DNA from: an uncultured Chlorobiaceae bacterium
Lineage (GTDB): Bacteria > Bacteroidota > Chlorobiia > Chlorobiales > Chlorobiaceae
Direction: 5' to 3'
Length of the DNA: 32,472 nucleotides
NCBI GenBank assembly: GCA_903939765.1
Contig: CAJAIK010000101.1
Location: 1-32,472, forward strand
Below, piece by piece: positions 25,227 to 32,367 of this stretch (the stretch's first letter is position 1; each line of letters begins with the position of its first letter). A program made the translations under genes and the position numbers. The notes beneath the pieces are model-generated. The model saw only the letters and a program-made list of their open reading frames with translations, was not told the DNA's origin and did not search any database.

Positions 25227-25868
25227 TCATTCCTCAATAAAGGCAACCGCTCTGACAGGTGAGGCTTCAGCCCCGACAATTTTGAGAGGAAATCCGCAAA
25301 ACGTGAAAATAGAATGCAATAGAACAGGCGGACAGACAAGATTCTCAATGATAACGATTTCCTTTTGCAGTAAAATCCTGTGAACAGAAAAATCAGCAGA
25401 TTCAGGTGCATCGACCGAAATCATGTCAACACCGACTCCTTTAAGATGAAAACCGGTCAGCCACCGGGCTGCTTCGGAAGAGAGTACCGGGTATCCTGCA
25501 TAATAATCAGGCGAGCCCCAGTGCTGGCTCCACCCTGAACAGAGCAACAGAAACTCACTCTTCTGGATGAGATCCCGGAAAGGATAAAGTGCATCAACGG
25601 GAATTATTCCTCCGACGATGCCTCGGAGATCAATGGCGACTCCCGCGCCGGCAAACCGCTCAACCGTGAACGCATCAAGCGAGCTGCCTGAGGGAAGAAT
25701 ATGCGAAGGGAGATCGACATGAGTGCCGGTATGGGATGAAATGGTAATGAGCTGCTCGGCAAAGCCATGCTCGTCGATAGACGCGAGCGACTGAAAGAGC
25801 GGAGTGGGAGTTCCAGGATAACAGGGCATCCCTGAAGTGATGGTATGACTCAGATCAATGACCCGCAT
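25227..25868 (-). CDS. Cyclase-family metal-dependent hydrolase (kynurenine formamidase-like)
   Basis: Belongs to the cyclase/arylformamidase superfamily, metal-dependent amide or ester hydrolases. The metal motif HTGTHVDLPSH is near residue 47. DLSHTITSGMPCYPGTP at the N-terminus and the C-terminal GFPLKIVGAEASPVRAVA are typical. The ATG at 25868 (213 residues) overlaps the stop of the upstream alpha/beta hydrolase by 14 bases and has AGGGG about 8 bases before it. Upstream readings to 25952 lie inside the neighbour. The substrate is unknown; kynurenine formamidase proper is only one member of this family. Confidence 0.8.
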   Translation of the reverse strand: MRVIDLSHTITSGMPCYPGTPTPLFQSLASIDEHGFAEQLITISSHTGTHVDLPSHILPSGSSLDAFTVERFAGAGVAIDLRGIVGGIIPVDALYPFRDLIQKSEFLLLCSGWSQHWGSPDYYAGYPVLSSEAARWLTGFHLKGVGVDMISVDAPESADFSVHRILLQKEIVIIENLVCPPVLLHSIFTFCGFPLKIVGAEASPVRAVAFIEE

Positions 25869-26691
25869 CACTCGCGCCCCTTGTGTTTCGGCCGATCCTG
25901 CCGGCAACATAGTCGATAATCGCCTTGACCGCGTTCTCTCTCTCGCAATCACAAAAGAGCTGATGGCCGGAGCGCTCCAGCCATATCAAAGACTTGTCGG
26001 GGCAAGGAGTCGCAATCCGGTTATAAAGCATGATGGCACTTTCAGGAAGCACGGTGCTTTCTTTGCGATTGTGTATGATCAAAACGGGCACATTGACGCG
26101 ATCAAGTATCTGCAGACTTTCTTTGATCAGCTCAAAAAAAGAGATGATCGCGTCTGTGGGCACCCACGCATAATGAGTGGTGCTGGTGGCACAGCTCCGT
26201 TCCGCAAAGTCGTTCTTTAACCCCCAATTCCTGATAAGTCTGCCAAGAAGAGGCGCTGCAAAATGAAGCGGACGGCCAGGTGCAAGCACCGAAACAAGTT
26301 TGATTGCCGTTGTAGCAAGCACCAGAGAGTCTATCCTGTTTTGATACCGGACGGCAAGGTTGAGGGAGAGGAGAGCGCCCATACTATGACCGATCACAAT
26401 AATCTGCTCGGCCTCAAGGCTCAACTTGAGAAGCGCCTCTTCGGCATCAGCCATCCACTGTTCCCATTTCACTCCCCGAAGTGCCTCCGGCGACGATGCA
26501 CCGTGCCCTGCCAGCAGAGGCTGCGCAACCGGAATACCAAGCTCTTTGAGGGATGTGTACAATAATTTCACACTATCAAGCGTCGCCGTAAAACCGTGGA
26601 TGATCAGAACGCCGAAAGGGTTCCGCACCTTATGTTGTAACTCCATAATCGACTCTGATGCAATCTGACGCTCCATTGTAGCAACCCTCAA
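25855..26691 (-). CDS. Alpha/beta hydrolase, carboxylesterase/monoglyceride lipase type
   Basis: A 278-residue serine hydrolase resembling Est30-like carboxylesterases, probably cytosolic. VLIIHGFTAT near residue 29 forms the oxyanion region, the nucleophile elbow is GHSMG near 100, and SGHQLFCDCE near 248 supplies the histidine. At the position of the usual catalytic aspartate the sequence is HNRKESTVLP, with Glu where Asp is expected. Starts at 26691 or at ATG 26676 (MERQIAS) are both possible. It is the first gene of a two-gene unit with the cyclase-family hydrolase and is divergent from rlpA. Confidence 0.8.
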   Translation of the reverse strand: MRVATMERQIASESIMELQHKVRNPFGVLIIHGFTATLDSVKLLYTSLKELGIPVAQPLLAGHGASSPEALRGVKWEQWMADAEEALLKLSLEAEQIIVIGHSMGALLSLNLAVRYQNRIDSLVLATTAIKLVSVLAPGRPLHFAAPLLGRLIRNWGLKNDFAERSCATSTTHYAWVPTDAIISFFELIKESLQILDRVNVPVLIIHNRKESTVLPESAIMLYNRIATPCPDKSLIWLERSGHQLFCDCERENAVKAIIDYVAGRIGRNTRGASDAGH

Positions 26692-26745
26692 ACAGTTAAA
26701 CTACTCCTAATATAACGGGGTATAGGGAAAATTCCCTTTAATTGG

Positions 26746-26763
26746 CTACTTTTTAAAAAGTAG
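26746..26763. repeat. 18-bp perfect palindrome upstream of the RlpA-like gene
   Basis: CTACTTTTTAAAAAGTAG is self-complementary with no loop, and one G-T and one G-C pair extend it on either side. It lies 21 bases before the RlpA-like start and 55 bases from the divergent hydrolase gene. A second small repeat, GGGAA-AA-TTCCC, precedes it at about 26726-26737. Such a site could be an operator for a dimeric regulator. Confidence 0.5.
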
Positions 26764-26784
26764 TCCAGATAAAAAATTGAACCG

Positions 26785-27345
26785 ATGCGAAAAATCTATT
26801 TCATCTGGGGACTCCTTCTGCCCCTTGCGCTCAGTTCGTGTTCATCGACACGCACCACTTTTTCAGAGCGTGACGTCAAAAGCATTTCACCCGAAGAAGC
26901 TTATCGGCTCGGAAAAATCAAGAATACCCCCTATGTCATCAACGGCAGGGTATATGTACCCATGAGTTACGAAGAGGCCGCCTCCTATCAGGAGACCGGG
27001 ACTGCCTCCTGGTACGGTCAGGAAACCCTCGACCAGCATAGCGGGCAGTTGACCGCCTACGGAGAAATTTTTGACCCGTCACGGCCGAGTGCCGCGCACA
27101 AATATCTCCCGCTGCCAGCTCTTGTACGCGTGACCAATCTGGAAACATTGGCATCAATCATTGTCAGGGTCAACGACCGCGGGCCGTTTGTTGACGACCG
27201 GGTTATCGATTTGAGTGCAGAAGCAGCCAAGAGACTGGGATTTTACGAAAAGGGAACGGCCAAAGTCAAGATCGAGGTTGTCTCCCGGAACAACTCAGCC
27301 ATGTCGGTTATTACGCCGCTCAAGCTTCATCAGCAAGGTTCGTAA
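26785..27345 (+). CDS. RlpA-like septal ring lipoprotein
   Basis: RlpA proteins are lipoproteins with a double-psi beta-barrel, in some species lytic transglycosylases acting on denuded glycan strands at the septum. The 186-residue protein has a signal peptide with lipobox LSSC (C19). The RlpA core is at about residues 68-160: TGTASWYGQETLDQHSG, then YGEIFDPSRPSAAHKYLPLP, with VRVNDRGPFVDDRVIDLS at its end. There is no C-terminal SPOR domain, so it is a short form. The expected acidic residue in NDRGPF is present. It is divergent from the hydrolase operon and convergent with the CPBP gene. Confidence 0.88.
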   Translation: MRKIYFIWGLLLPLALSSCSSTRTTFSERDVKSISPEEAYRLGKIKNTPYVINGRVYVPMSYEEAASYQETGTASWYGQETLDQHSGQLTAYGEIFDPSRPSAAHKYLPLPALVRVTNLETLASIIVRVNDRGPFVDDRVIDLSAEAAKRLGFYEKGTAKVKIEVVSRNNSAMSVITPLKLHQQGS

Positions 27346-27474
27346 CGTTCTCCTGACCAATGTTTTGAAACTGCTGGCTTCCCTGCCAAAGCACGAAAGT
27401 GCGATAACAAGAGCCTGATAAATCAGATAGATAGGGCTTGCCAATAGTTTACCAAAACACGATTATTTGCTGCC

Positions 27475-28314
27475 TCATGGCAACGCCCTTTTGGATGCAA
27501 ACCTTTTGCGACCCACAACGAGAAGCGCCACCACCCATGTCAAGAGCACAACCAAAACAAGAGGTCTGGTACTGCCAGCCGATTCAGGGCTGATCTTCAA
27601 GGCGCCAGACCAGGTATTGACGGCAGCATGGAAGAGCATGACCAGTAACAGGCTCTCTGTTGAGCCGTGATAGACCCAAGTGATCAAGATGCTCAGAGGC
27701 ATGGTCAGCAAGGCGAAGAGCCAAAAAGACAGACTGTGCTGAGCCGAGGCTGAAATGAAAAAGAGCGGCAAATGCCACACCGTCCAAATGATACCCAGAA
27801 TAAGGCTGTCCCATGGTGGGCTAAAACGTGCCTCAAGTGCCGGGAGAACAACTCCCCTCCAACCGAACTCTTCGCCCAGCGGCCCGCCAATCAGAAAAAC
27901 CAGAACGAAATTGACCGCGACAATTAACCACCGAGCGCCAAACGGGACATAGTCGGGCACGGTGCCACCCAATACGATGTGCCCGCCCATAGCCAGCAAT
28001 ATCACCATTGCCGGTCCAACGATGGCGAGCAGATACCAGATTGGAGAAACACACCAGACTAATGCCCGACCGAGCAACTGACGCAGCTCAGTTCCGCCAG
28101 CGTATCTCCAGGTTAAAAACAGAGCAGCAACGCTCGGTGCAAAGGAACCTAACGTGATAAAAACAACGGACGGCACCGTCAGCGAGAGCCGCAGATACTC
28201 AACAATCAGCAGTGGCAACCAAATAAGCCAGGCGCCTCCAAAGGTTGCCAGCAAATATAAGGGGAGTGGAATACAATTTCCCGAGCTTGTACCGCGCGAA
28301 TGTGCTGGTTGCAT
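27475..28314 (-). CDS. CPBP-family intramembrane metalloprotease/glutamic protease
   Basis: CPBP (Abi/Rce1-like) proteins are polytopic proteases; some confer immunity to bacteriocins or process prenylated peptides. From ATG 28314 (279 residues) there are about eight hydrophobic segments. Motif 1 EEFGWRG has E148/E149, motif 2 contains H181 (VWHLPLFF), and motif 3 is FHAAVN with H229 and N233, so the catalytic set is complete. The earlier TTG reading from 28359 is less likely. A basic tail (GRKRFASKR) ends it. It is the first gene of the accessory segment, with no evident partner to indicate a substrate. Confidence 0.82.
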   Translation of the reverse strand: MQPAHSRGTSSGNCIPLPLYLLATFGGAWLIWLPLLIVEYLRLSLTVPSVVFITLGSFAPSVAALFLTWRYAGGTELRQLLGRALVWCVSPIWYLLAIVGPAMVILLAMGGHIVLGGTVPDYVPFGARWLIVAVNFVLVFLIGGPLGEEFGWRGVVLPALEARFSPPWDSLILGIIWTVWHLPLFFISASAQHSLSFWLFALLTMPLSILITWVYHGSTESLLLVMLFHAAVNTWSGALKISPESAGSTRPLVLVVLLTWVVALLVVGRKRFASKRALP

Positions 28315-28429
28315 GGAACCTCGTTCATCGTTGATGTATACCCAGCCACAAAGCAACAAGTGGCAGAGGCACGATGATTTATAACATTAATGCCACAACA
28401 ATAGCCTGACAAAGTATGGCAAAATAATT

Positions 28430-29812
28430 TTACTTTTTCCCCGACACTTTCACAGCAATATATTTTTGTTTGGGACTGTTCGGCTTGTCCGGTATGGTCG
28501 GAACAAGCAATCCTGCTTTCAGCAAAGGCGCCAAAATCTCGACACGAAAATGTTCGCGATGCTTTAACCCTAAGAATGCCTGAATCTCTTCTCTGCTTCT
28601 GGCTATAAAACAAAACTCCAATATGGCCAACAGTTTATCCTCCCCGACTTGCTCGGTAGCTTGCTCGGTAGCTTGCTCGGTAGCTTGCTCGGTGACTTTA
28701 TCGCGCTGAAACACAGCCCGAACAAAACCGGAGAACTCATACTTCAGCGGCTCAAGACCTGCCTCCGCCAACAGTTTTTGCATGCGCATCACCCCGGTGC
28801 CCATTTTTTCGATATAGTCAATGCGCTGCATCAGGTTGGCGATGTTTGGATTGCGGAGCAAGCTCACCTTACCGAAATCTTCAACGTTCAGTCCCTTTGG
28901 CAATCCACCCGGACTGGTTATATCTACCCGATCATCAAATATTTCGATCATGACGTTAGCTCCCTTTTCAAAATAGTCCCGGTGAACCACCGCGTTGATG
29001 ACCGCTTCACGAAGAGCCTCATAGGGAATTTCCGGAATTTCCCTGCGTGCCGGAGAGCCGTCAAACACATATCGGACTTTAAGATGCTGCTTGAGATAAA
29101 GCACAGCCTCGTCAATACTCTCCACAATATCACGATTAAAATCCTTGCGGTCGAGCACCGTCACCTTATCCAACCCCTTGTATATGGCGCAGGTTACGCA
29201 AGTGTGAAAGTAATGATCTGCCAAGTTTCTGGAAAAGAAGAGCACCGTAGTGTTGTAATAGAAACATTGGCCATGCTGTATTTCCGCCGCGTGCAGGTTC
29301 TTCAACATAGAGGTCGTTTCCATAACTCAGGAAATTCCGGCCATACGTAAAAATCGACCGAATTTTGTTTCATCAAAATCCTCTGCGCTGAAATCACGCT
29401 TGATCAACTCATCAAAGCGGACTTTACCCTCGGATTTGACAAACTCCAGAATCTCGTCTCGGTTCATCTTCTGGGCATTGGGGCCTGTGCGGTTATAGAA
29501 ACCGGATGTGCAGCGATATGGCTTGTCTATTCCTTTCCTAACCTCGACAATCAGAATATTCTGAAATTCCTCAAAGAGAATCTGCACCGAAGGATCGCAA
29601 TTGCGGGCAATATCCTGTATCTGCGACTTGACTTTATTGGTTATCTCAAAACCCTTGAGTCTCTTGTCATCTGCGATTCCCAGAAAGATGAAACCACCTG
29701 AAGCATTGGCAAAGGCCACAAACTCCTTATCGAGATTGGCAAGCTGCTCCTTGAATTCAATGCGGTAGCCTTCACCTTCGGCCAATACCATGAGCAGTTC
29801 CTGTGCTGTCAT
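28430..29812 (-). pseudogene. AlbA_2 / RecG-like ATPase-domain transcriptional regulator, interrupted by one in-frame TGA
   Basis: Residues 1-161 form an AlbA_2 (Schlafen-like) DNA-binding domain (EGYRIEFKEQ near 14; FANASGGFIFLGIAD near 32). The second part continues in the same frame with a family ATP-binding-like domain (EALREAVINAVVHRDYF, SPGGLPKGL). A TEQA repeat linker and a C-terminal winged-helix region (SREEIQAFLGLKHREHF) follow. The two halves are separated only by codon 162, a TGA at 29329-29327; the next ATG is two codons later at 29323. Intact relatives run through this point, so I treat it as one gene of about 460 codons with a nonsense mutation. The halves could still be made separately by termination and re-initiation. 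A Shine-Dalgarno-like AGGTGG precedes ATG 29812. Confidence 0.75.
28648..28695. repeat. Four tandem 12-bp repeats coding a Thr-Glu-Gln-Ala linker
   Basis: The unit CTTGCTCGGTAG is repeated four times head to tail (the last copy differs at its final two bases). On the coding strand it gives repeated ATEQ between the ATPase-like and winged-helix parts of the regulator. Each unit is four codons, so copy-number change would keep the frame. Similar TEQ-rich linkers are common in this family. Confidence 0.85.
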
Positions 29813-30034
29813 ACCGCCACCTAATTGAGTTTCACAAACAGGCCTTCTCCCTAAAAAATGGAATCATAACGTATGGCCTGTAAAAAAAGTATGATCAAAG
29901 TATCAATATTTCCAGCAACAATGAATAGCTTTGGTGTAATATATTTCAGCAACCATAGTCAATACGTGCGGAGGTCATCATTAATAAGACTCTTGATTGC
30001 CCCGTTCCTGAAATCATGCGTATTAAATCAACTC

Positions 30035-30235
30035 TTACTGATTGCAGAATAAATGCTTGCGACTCGGTAAGGAGTAGTCCCTTGCTGAAATCGTTTTTTT
30101 AGCTTTAGCGACCAGAGGCTCAACTTTGGTTATATCTCCACCGCATCCCTTTAAAATGGCCGTTTGGGCCAGTTCTCGCTTAACTTCGTATGTTCTCTTC
30201 CCATCACTGAACTTATTACTCGTCGTAACGCTCAC
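30035..30235 (-). CDS. Small hypothetical protein
   Basis: Sixty-six codons from a GTG at 30235, preceded by AAGGAG about 11 bases upstream. The sequence is hydrophilic and mixed-charge (FSDGKRTYEVKRELAQTAIL, then DITKVEPLVAKAKKTI) with a predicted helical middle. I do not recognise a family. It could be a short DNA-associated protein or the tail of a broken gene; the surrounding DNA holds other fragments. An overlapping GTG four bases earlier opens only a seven-codon frame. Confidence 0.4.
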   Translation of the reverse strand: MSVTTSNKFSDGKRTYEVKRELAQTAILKGCGGDITKVEPLVAKAKKTISARDYSLPSRKHLFCNQ

Positions 30236-30302
30236 TCACCGTCCGACTCCTTACGTTTTCACAATCATATCCTTGAGCCCAAACGGTAGTATTCAACCGC
30301 TG

Positions 30303-30518
30303 TTATGCTGACCGGAAACAAACCACGGTTACTCGGATCGGCTTGAGCGGATTGCTCTTCATTTCCCTTCCTTCACGGACAAAATCGACAATCTCCTTAG
30401 TCGAAATTTGAGCTTTAATAGTTGGGACATCTAATGGAGAAGCTGCAATATTTTCAGGAATCAAGGCAAATATGTGCCCATCTTTTCTCCGTATCAGAAC
30501 TTTACCTGAATTTTCGAT
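30303..30518 (-). pseudogene. Antitoxin-like fragment in frame behind the PIN toxin stop
   Basis: Directly after the PIN gene stop (TGA 30521-30519) the same frame stays open for 71 codons to a TAA at 30305-30303. The segment ENSGKVLIRRKDGHIFALIP followed by SPLDVPTI and EIVDFVREGRE resembles the C-terminal part of small Phd-like antitoxins that pair with PIN toxins. It has no start codon near its beginning and lacks an N-terminal DNA-binding part, so it looks like a decapitated antitoxin gene joined to the end of the toxin gene. The last ~15 residues look unrelated. Confidence 0.5.
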
Positions 30519-30920
30519 TCATTTACGGTCGGCTATCATCAACCCATGCTTCTCATAGTTTGGTGCAGCACCATCAACAGACAAAAAATGGATGTTTTGG
30601 CTAATACATTGCCAAATCATGATTCGATCAAACGGGTCTCGATGCTCGATGGGAAGTCGGTGGAAGGAGATCAGTTCTTCGTTCAAAAGAGGCAGACATT
30701 GAAAATGACTCATTTCAATTTCTTCGTACAATTCCTCTGGAGTCATACCCTTGAGAACCAACTTTCCAGAATTAAACTTGATGGATATTTCCCATAGACT
30801 TGCTTGACTGAAGAAGACCTCACTTTCGTCTGAAACCAAGATATCCACAGCCCATTGGGGTAACTTCTCTGGATTAGTAAATGACCAAATCAGATAGTGT
30901 GTATCAAGCAATATTTTCAT
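30519..30920 (-). CDS. PIN-domain toxin (VapC-like)
   Basis: A 133-residue PIN-domain ribonuclease of the type that cleaves tRNA or rRNA unless bound by its antitoxin. The acidic site is formed by D6 (LLDTHYLIW), E44 (SLWEISIK), D95/D98 (HRDPFDR) and D116 (FLSVDGA), all present. The ATG at 30920 overlaps the antitoxin stop (ATGA), the usual coupling of such pairs; the longer reading from 30953 lies within the antitoxin. The variant starting MKILLDTHYLIW is typical of the PhoH-independent, Phd-partnered PIN subgroup. Confidence 0.88.
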   Translation of the reverse strand: MKILLDTHYLIWSFTNPEKLPQWAVDILVSDESEVFFSQASLWEISIKFNSGKLVLKGMTPEELYEEIEMSHFQCLPLLNEELISFHRLPIEHRDPFDRIMIWQCISQNIHFLSVDGAAPNYEKHGLMIADRK

Positions 30921-31156
30921 GAATTCAAGAATTCCTCGTCCGACATTTTCCAATCGTCCCGGAACTCAACTTGTACCTTTCCGGCCAAGGAACCGAGTTT
31001 TCTCTCTTTAATTCTTTTGTACTCAGCAATTGGAACAATGACCGCAATCGTATGTCGCGTGCGACCAAACGAAATACCGATTTCATTTCCTGATTCGACT
31101 TCCTTCAGGAGTGATGAGAGATTTGACCGAACTTCGGCGACAGGTACTGTTTTCAT
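30917..31156 (-). CDS. Phd/YefM-type antitoxin
   Basis: A 79-residue antitoxin beginning MKTVPVAEVRSNLSSLLKEVESG at ATG 31156, described here by its ends; the N-terminal Phd fold binds DNA and represses the operon. IGISFGRTRHTIAVIVPIAEY is the central strand region. The C-terminal LAGKVQVEFRDDWKMSDEEF is the toxin-neutralising tail. It is immediately upstream of, and translationally coupled to, the PIN toxin. A TATACT box lies 12 bases upstream of the start with TTGTAG 18 bases before it, so transcription may start very close to the ATG. Confidence 0.85.
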   Translation of the reverse strand: MKTVPVAEVRSNLSSLLKEVESGNEIGISFGRTRHTIAVIVPIAEYKRIKERKLGSLAGKVQVEFRDDWKMSDEEFLNS

Positions 31157-31162
31157 ATTCCA

Positions 31163-31192
31163 AGTATAGATTGAACACATGAGGAACTACAA
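31163..31192 (-). promoter_or_regulatory. Possible promoter of the Phd-PIN operon
   Basis: On the minus strand TTGTAG and TATACT are spaced by 18 bases, with the -10 box ending about 7-12 bases before the antitoxin ATG. If used, the transcript would be almost leaderless. Assignment rests on hexamer likeness only. Confidence 0.35.
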
Positions 31193-31224
31193 CGACAAAT
31201 CGTCAATACAAAAAAACGCCATTA

Positions 31225-31241
31225 GTTGTTATTGTAACAAC
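31225..31241. repeat. Short inverted repeat upstream of the toxin-antitoxin operon
   Basis: GTTGTTA and TAACAAC are perfect 7-bp inverted arms with a 3-nt centre, about 70 bases upstream of the antitoxin ATG. It is a candidate operator for antitoxin autoregulation, although farther from the start than usual. Confidence 0.35.
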
Positions 31242-31443
31242 GTAGAAAAATACCCACAGTTACTTTCGACGAATGAGATTCAAAGAGATCTTACCCGCCC
31301 CAGGGGTTCCGTCTAACCCGCAAAAAATCCTTCAGTTAAAAAAGAGCAAAAGAACACCGATCGCTCATATTTCGTAATATATTAACGCTTAAACTGTGCT
31401 TGCCTTGTCAAAAACAATTTACTTTTCAGTATAACAAACAATC

Positions 31444-32049
31444 TCAGCCGATCAAAACACATCTGCCCGAAACAGACCAAAGCGGCCTCCCCCCGTGAAA
31501 ACCGTTGACACAAGATGCTAACATCCTTCGTGAACTGATACCCGCTGGTGCGATGCCGGAGCGATGCTGCATGACAAAACGTCCAAATGACGACTGGTGC
31601 CTGTGTGAATTCAGCGCACAGTAAGCCAGTCCGAGTTGATTGAGCCGTAAGGCGTGCGCTACAAAACTTGTGAGACAAATCATAACAAGTGGTCTAATAT
31701 GCCAAGCTGTGTGCTCGTGGAAAACAGTGCCTGTTACGATTACACTTCTTCCTGCTTTTGCTTTTAATGTACGACCGATTTTTTCTGAGTTTGAATACAA
31801 TTGAATTTCTGAAATGTCGGATTCATCACAGTTTATTTCATTTTCTTGGTCAGCTTTGATTCCAACAGGCACTTTGAGTTTTATGAAAGAATAATGAACC
31901 CACTGACCATTTGGATGCTGAAATTTACCTTGATGTACAGTGCCTGACAATTCGACAACAATAGGTTCGTATTGAATTACTTGGTCGCAAAACGCGAAGT
32001 TAGGAATAAAACTGTAAAAAAAGAAAATGGTCAGAAATAGGTATTGCAC
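31444..32049 (-). CDS. Secreted DUF4431-like cassette protein, C-terminus probably read through
   Basis: The GTG at 32049 is preceded by AAAGGAG at 9-10 bases and follows the attC core by only 25 bases, the usual position of a cassette gene. A signal peptide (about 1-20, ending near AFC) leads into QYEPIVVELSGTVHQGKF. The region through GRSVIVTGTVFHEHTAWH matches small DUF4431 proteins, whose function is unknown. Family-like sequence ends near RPLVMI (about residue 124). The remaining ~75 residues look like translated non-coding DNA, including a possible decayed attC, so the original stop appears lost. The DUF4431 portion is about 31678-32049. Confidence 0.6.
   Translation of the reverse strand: MQYLFLTIFFFYSFIPNFAFCDQVIQYEPIVVELSGTVHQGKFQHPNGQWVHYSFIKLKVPVGIKADQENEINCDESDISEIQLYSNSEKIGRTLKAKAGRSVIVTGTVFHEHTAWHIRPLVMICLTSFVAHALRLNQLGLAYCALNSHRHQSSFGRFVMQHRSGIAPAGISSRRMLASCVNGFHGGRPLWSVSGRCVLIG
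31600..31676 (-). other. Possible decayed attC site
   Basis: On the minus strand GTCTCAC (for GTCTAAC) is followed by AGCGCAC, a 34-base interior, GTGCGCT, then TGAATTCA and CACAGGC (for AACGTTAGGC). The pairing AGCGCAC/GTGCGCT and the TGAATTCA box occupy the positions seen in the intact site at 32075-32144, but both core sites are mutated. It lies where the attC of the DUF4431 cassette is expected. Confidence 0.4.
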
Positions 32050-32074
32050 TGGAAAAAACTCCTTTGATTGGGAT

Positions 32075-32144
32075 GCCTAACGTTTGAATTCACCGGCGAT
32101 GCGCGGCTTTATCGCGCAGCGTCCGGTGGAATGATGGGTTAGAA
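32075..32144 (-). other. Integron attC recombination site (59-base element)
   Basis: On the minus strand this 70-bp site starts with TTCTAAC (R'') and ends with the canonical GTTAGGC (R'). Between them TTCCACCGG pairs with CCGGTGAA apart from one unpaired base, the extrahelical base used by IntI for strand choice. The centre forms a second imperfect stem (GCTGCGCG/CGCGCATC) with an ATAAAGC loop. TGAATTCAAACGTTAGGC at the 3' end is typical of attC sites from chromosomal integrons. It lies 37 bases after the stop of one cassette gene and just before the next, all in one orientation. Confidence 0.82.
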
Positions 32145-32180
32145 ATTTTCGGTTAATTTATCTAAAAATGTTTCTAAAGG

Positions 32181-32365
32181 TCAAAATACAACCCTTGATT
32201 CAATTGCATACGAGAAATCTTCTGGGAATCTGTTAATAACTTCGCTCCAAGAGCCTGTTGGGCATATGGCGAGCCATGAGAAATTATTGGCAGCCAAGAA
32301 GGCTGTTGTTTTTGGGTATTCTTGAGAAAACATGTTCCATGTGGCCTGATACTTTTCTCTCACTC
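32181..32365 (-). pseudogene. 5'-truncated cassette gene cut by an IS630-family insertion
   Basis: The frame ending at the TGA 32181-32183 encodes about 60 residues with WNMFSQEYPKTTAFLAANN and FSWLAICPTGSWSEVI. I do not recognise the family. It has no convincing start: a GTG at 32363 and an internal ATG (MFSQEY) lack RBS. The reading runs into the TA at 32366-32367, where the IS element begins. It is therefore most likely the 3' part of a cassette gene, with its attC correctly placed downstream. Confidence 0.5.
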
Positions 32366-32367
32366 TA

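Noticed and set aside
28648-28695. Short tandem repeat considered as a CRISPR remnant
   Set aside because: The 12-bp units are directly adjacent without spacers and encode a protein linker.
29813-30034. Gap upstream of the AlbA_2 gene searched for a tRNA or attachment site
   Set aside because: No cloverleaf-like arms or direct repeats were found; only a distant AGGCC/GGCCT pair, which is too weak to call.
31310-31345. GTCTAAC followed by GTTAAAA, resembling attC core sites
   Set aside because: The spacing is only about 17 bases and there is no internal stem, so it cannot be an attC.
31382-31678. 98-codon minus-strand frame overlapping the end of the DUF4431 reading
   Set aside because: It starts with TTG inside the possible decayed attC, has no RBS, and competes with another open frame over the same DNA; neither looks like a genuine protein here.
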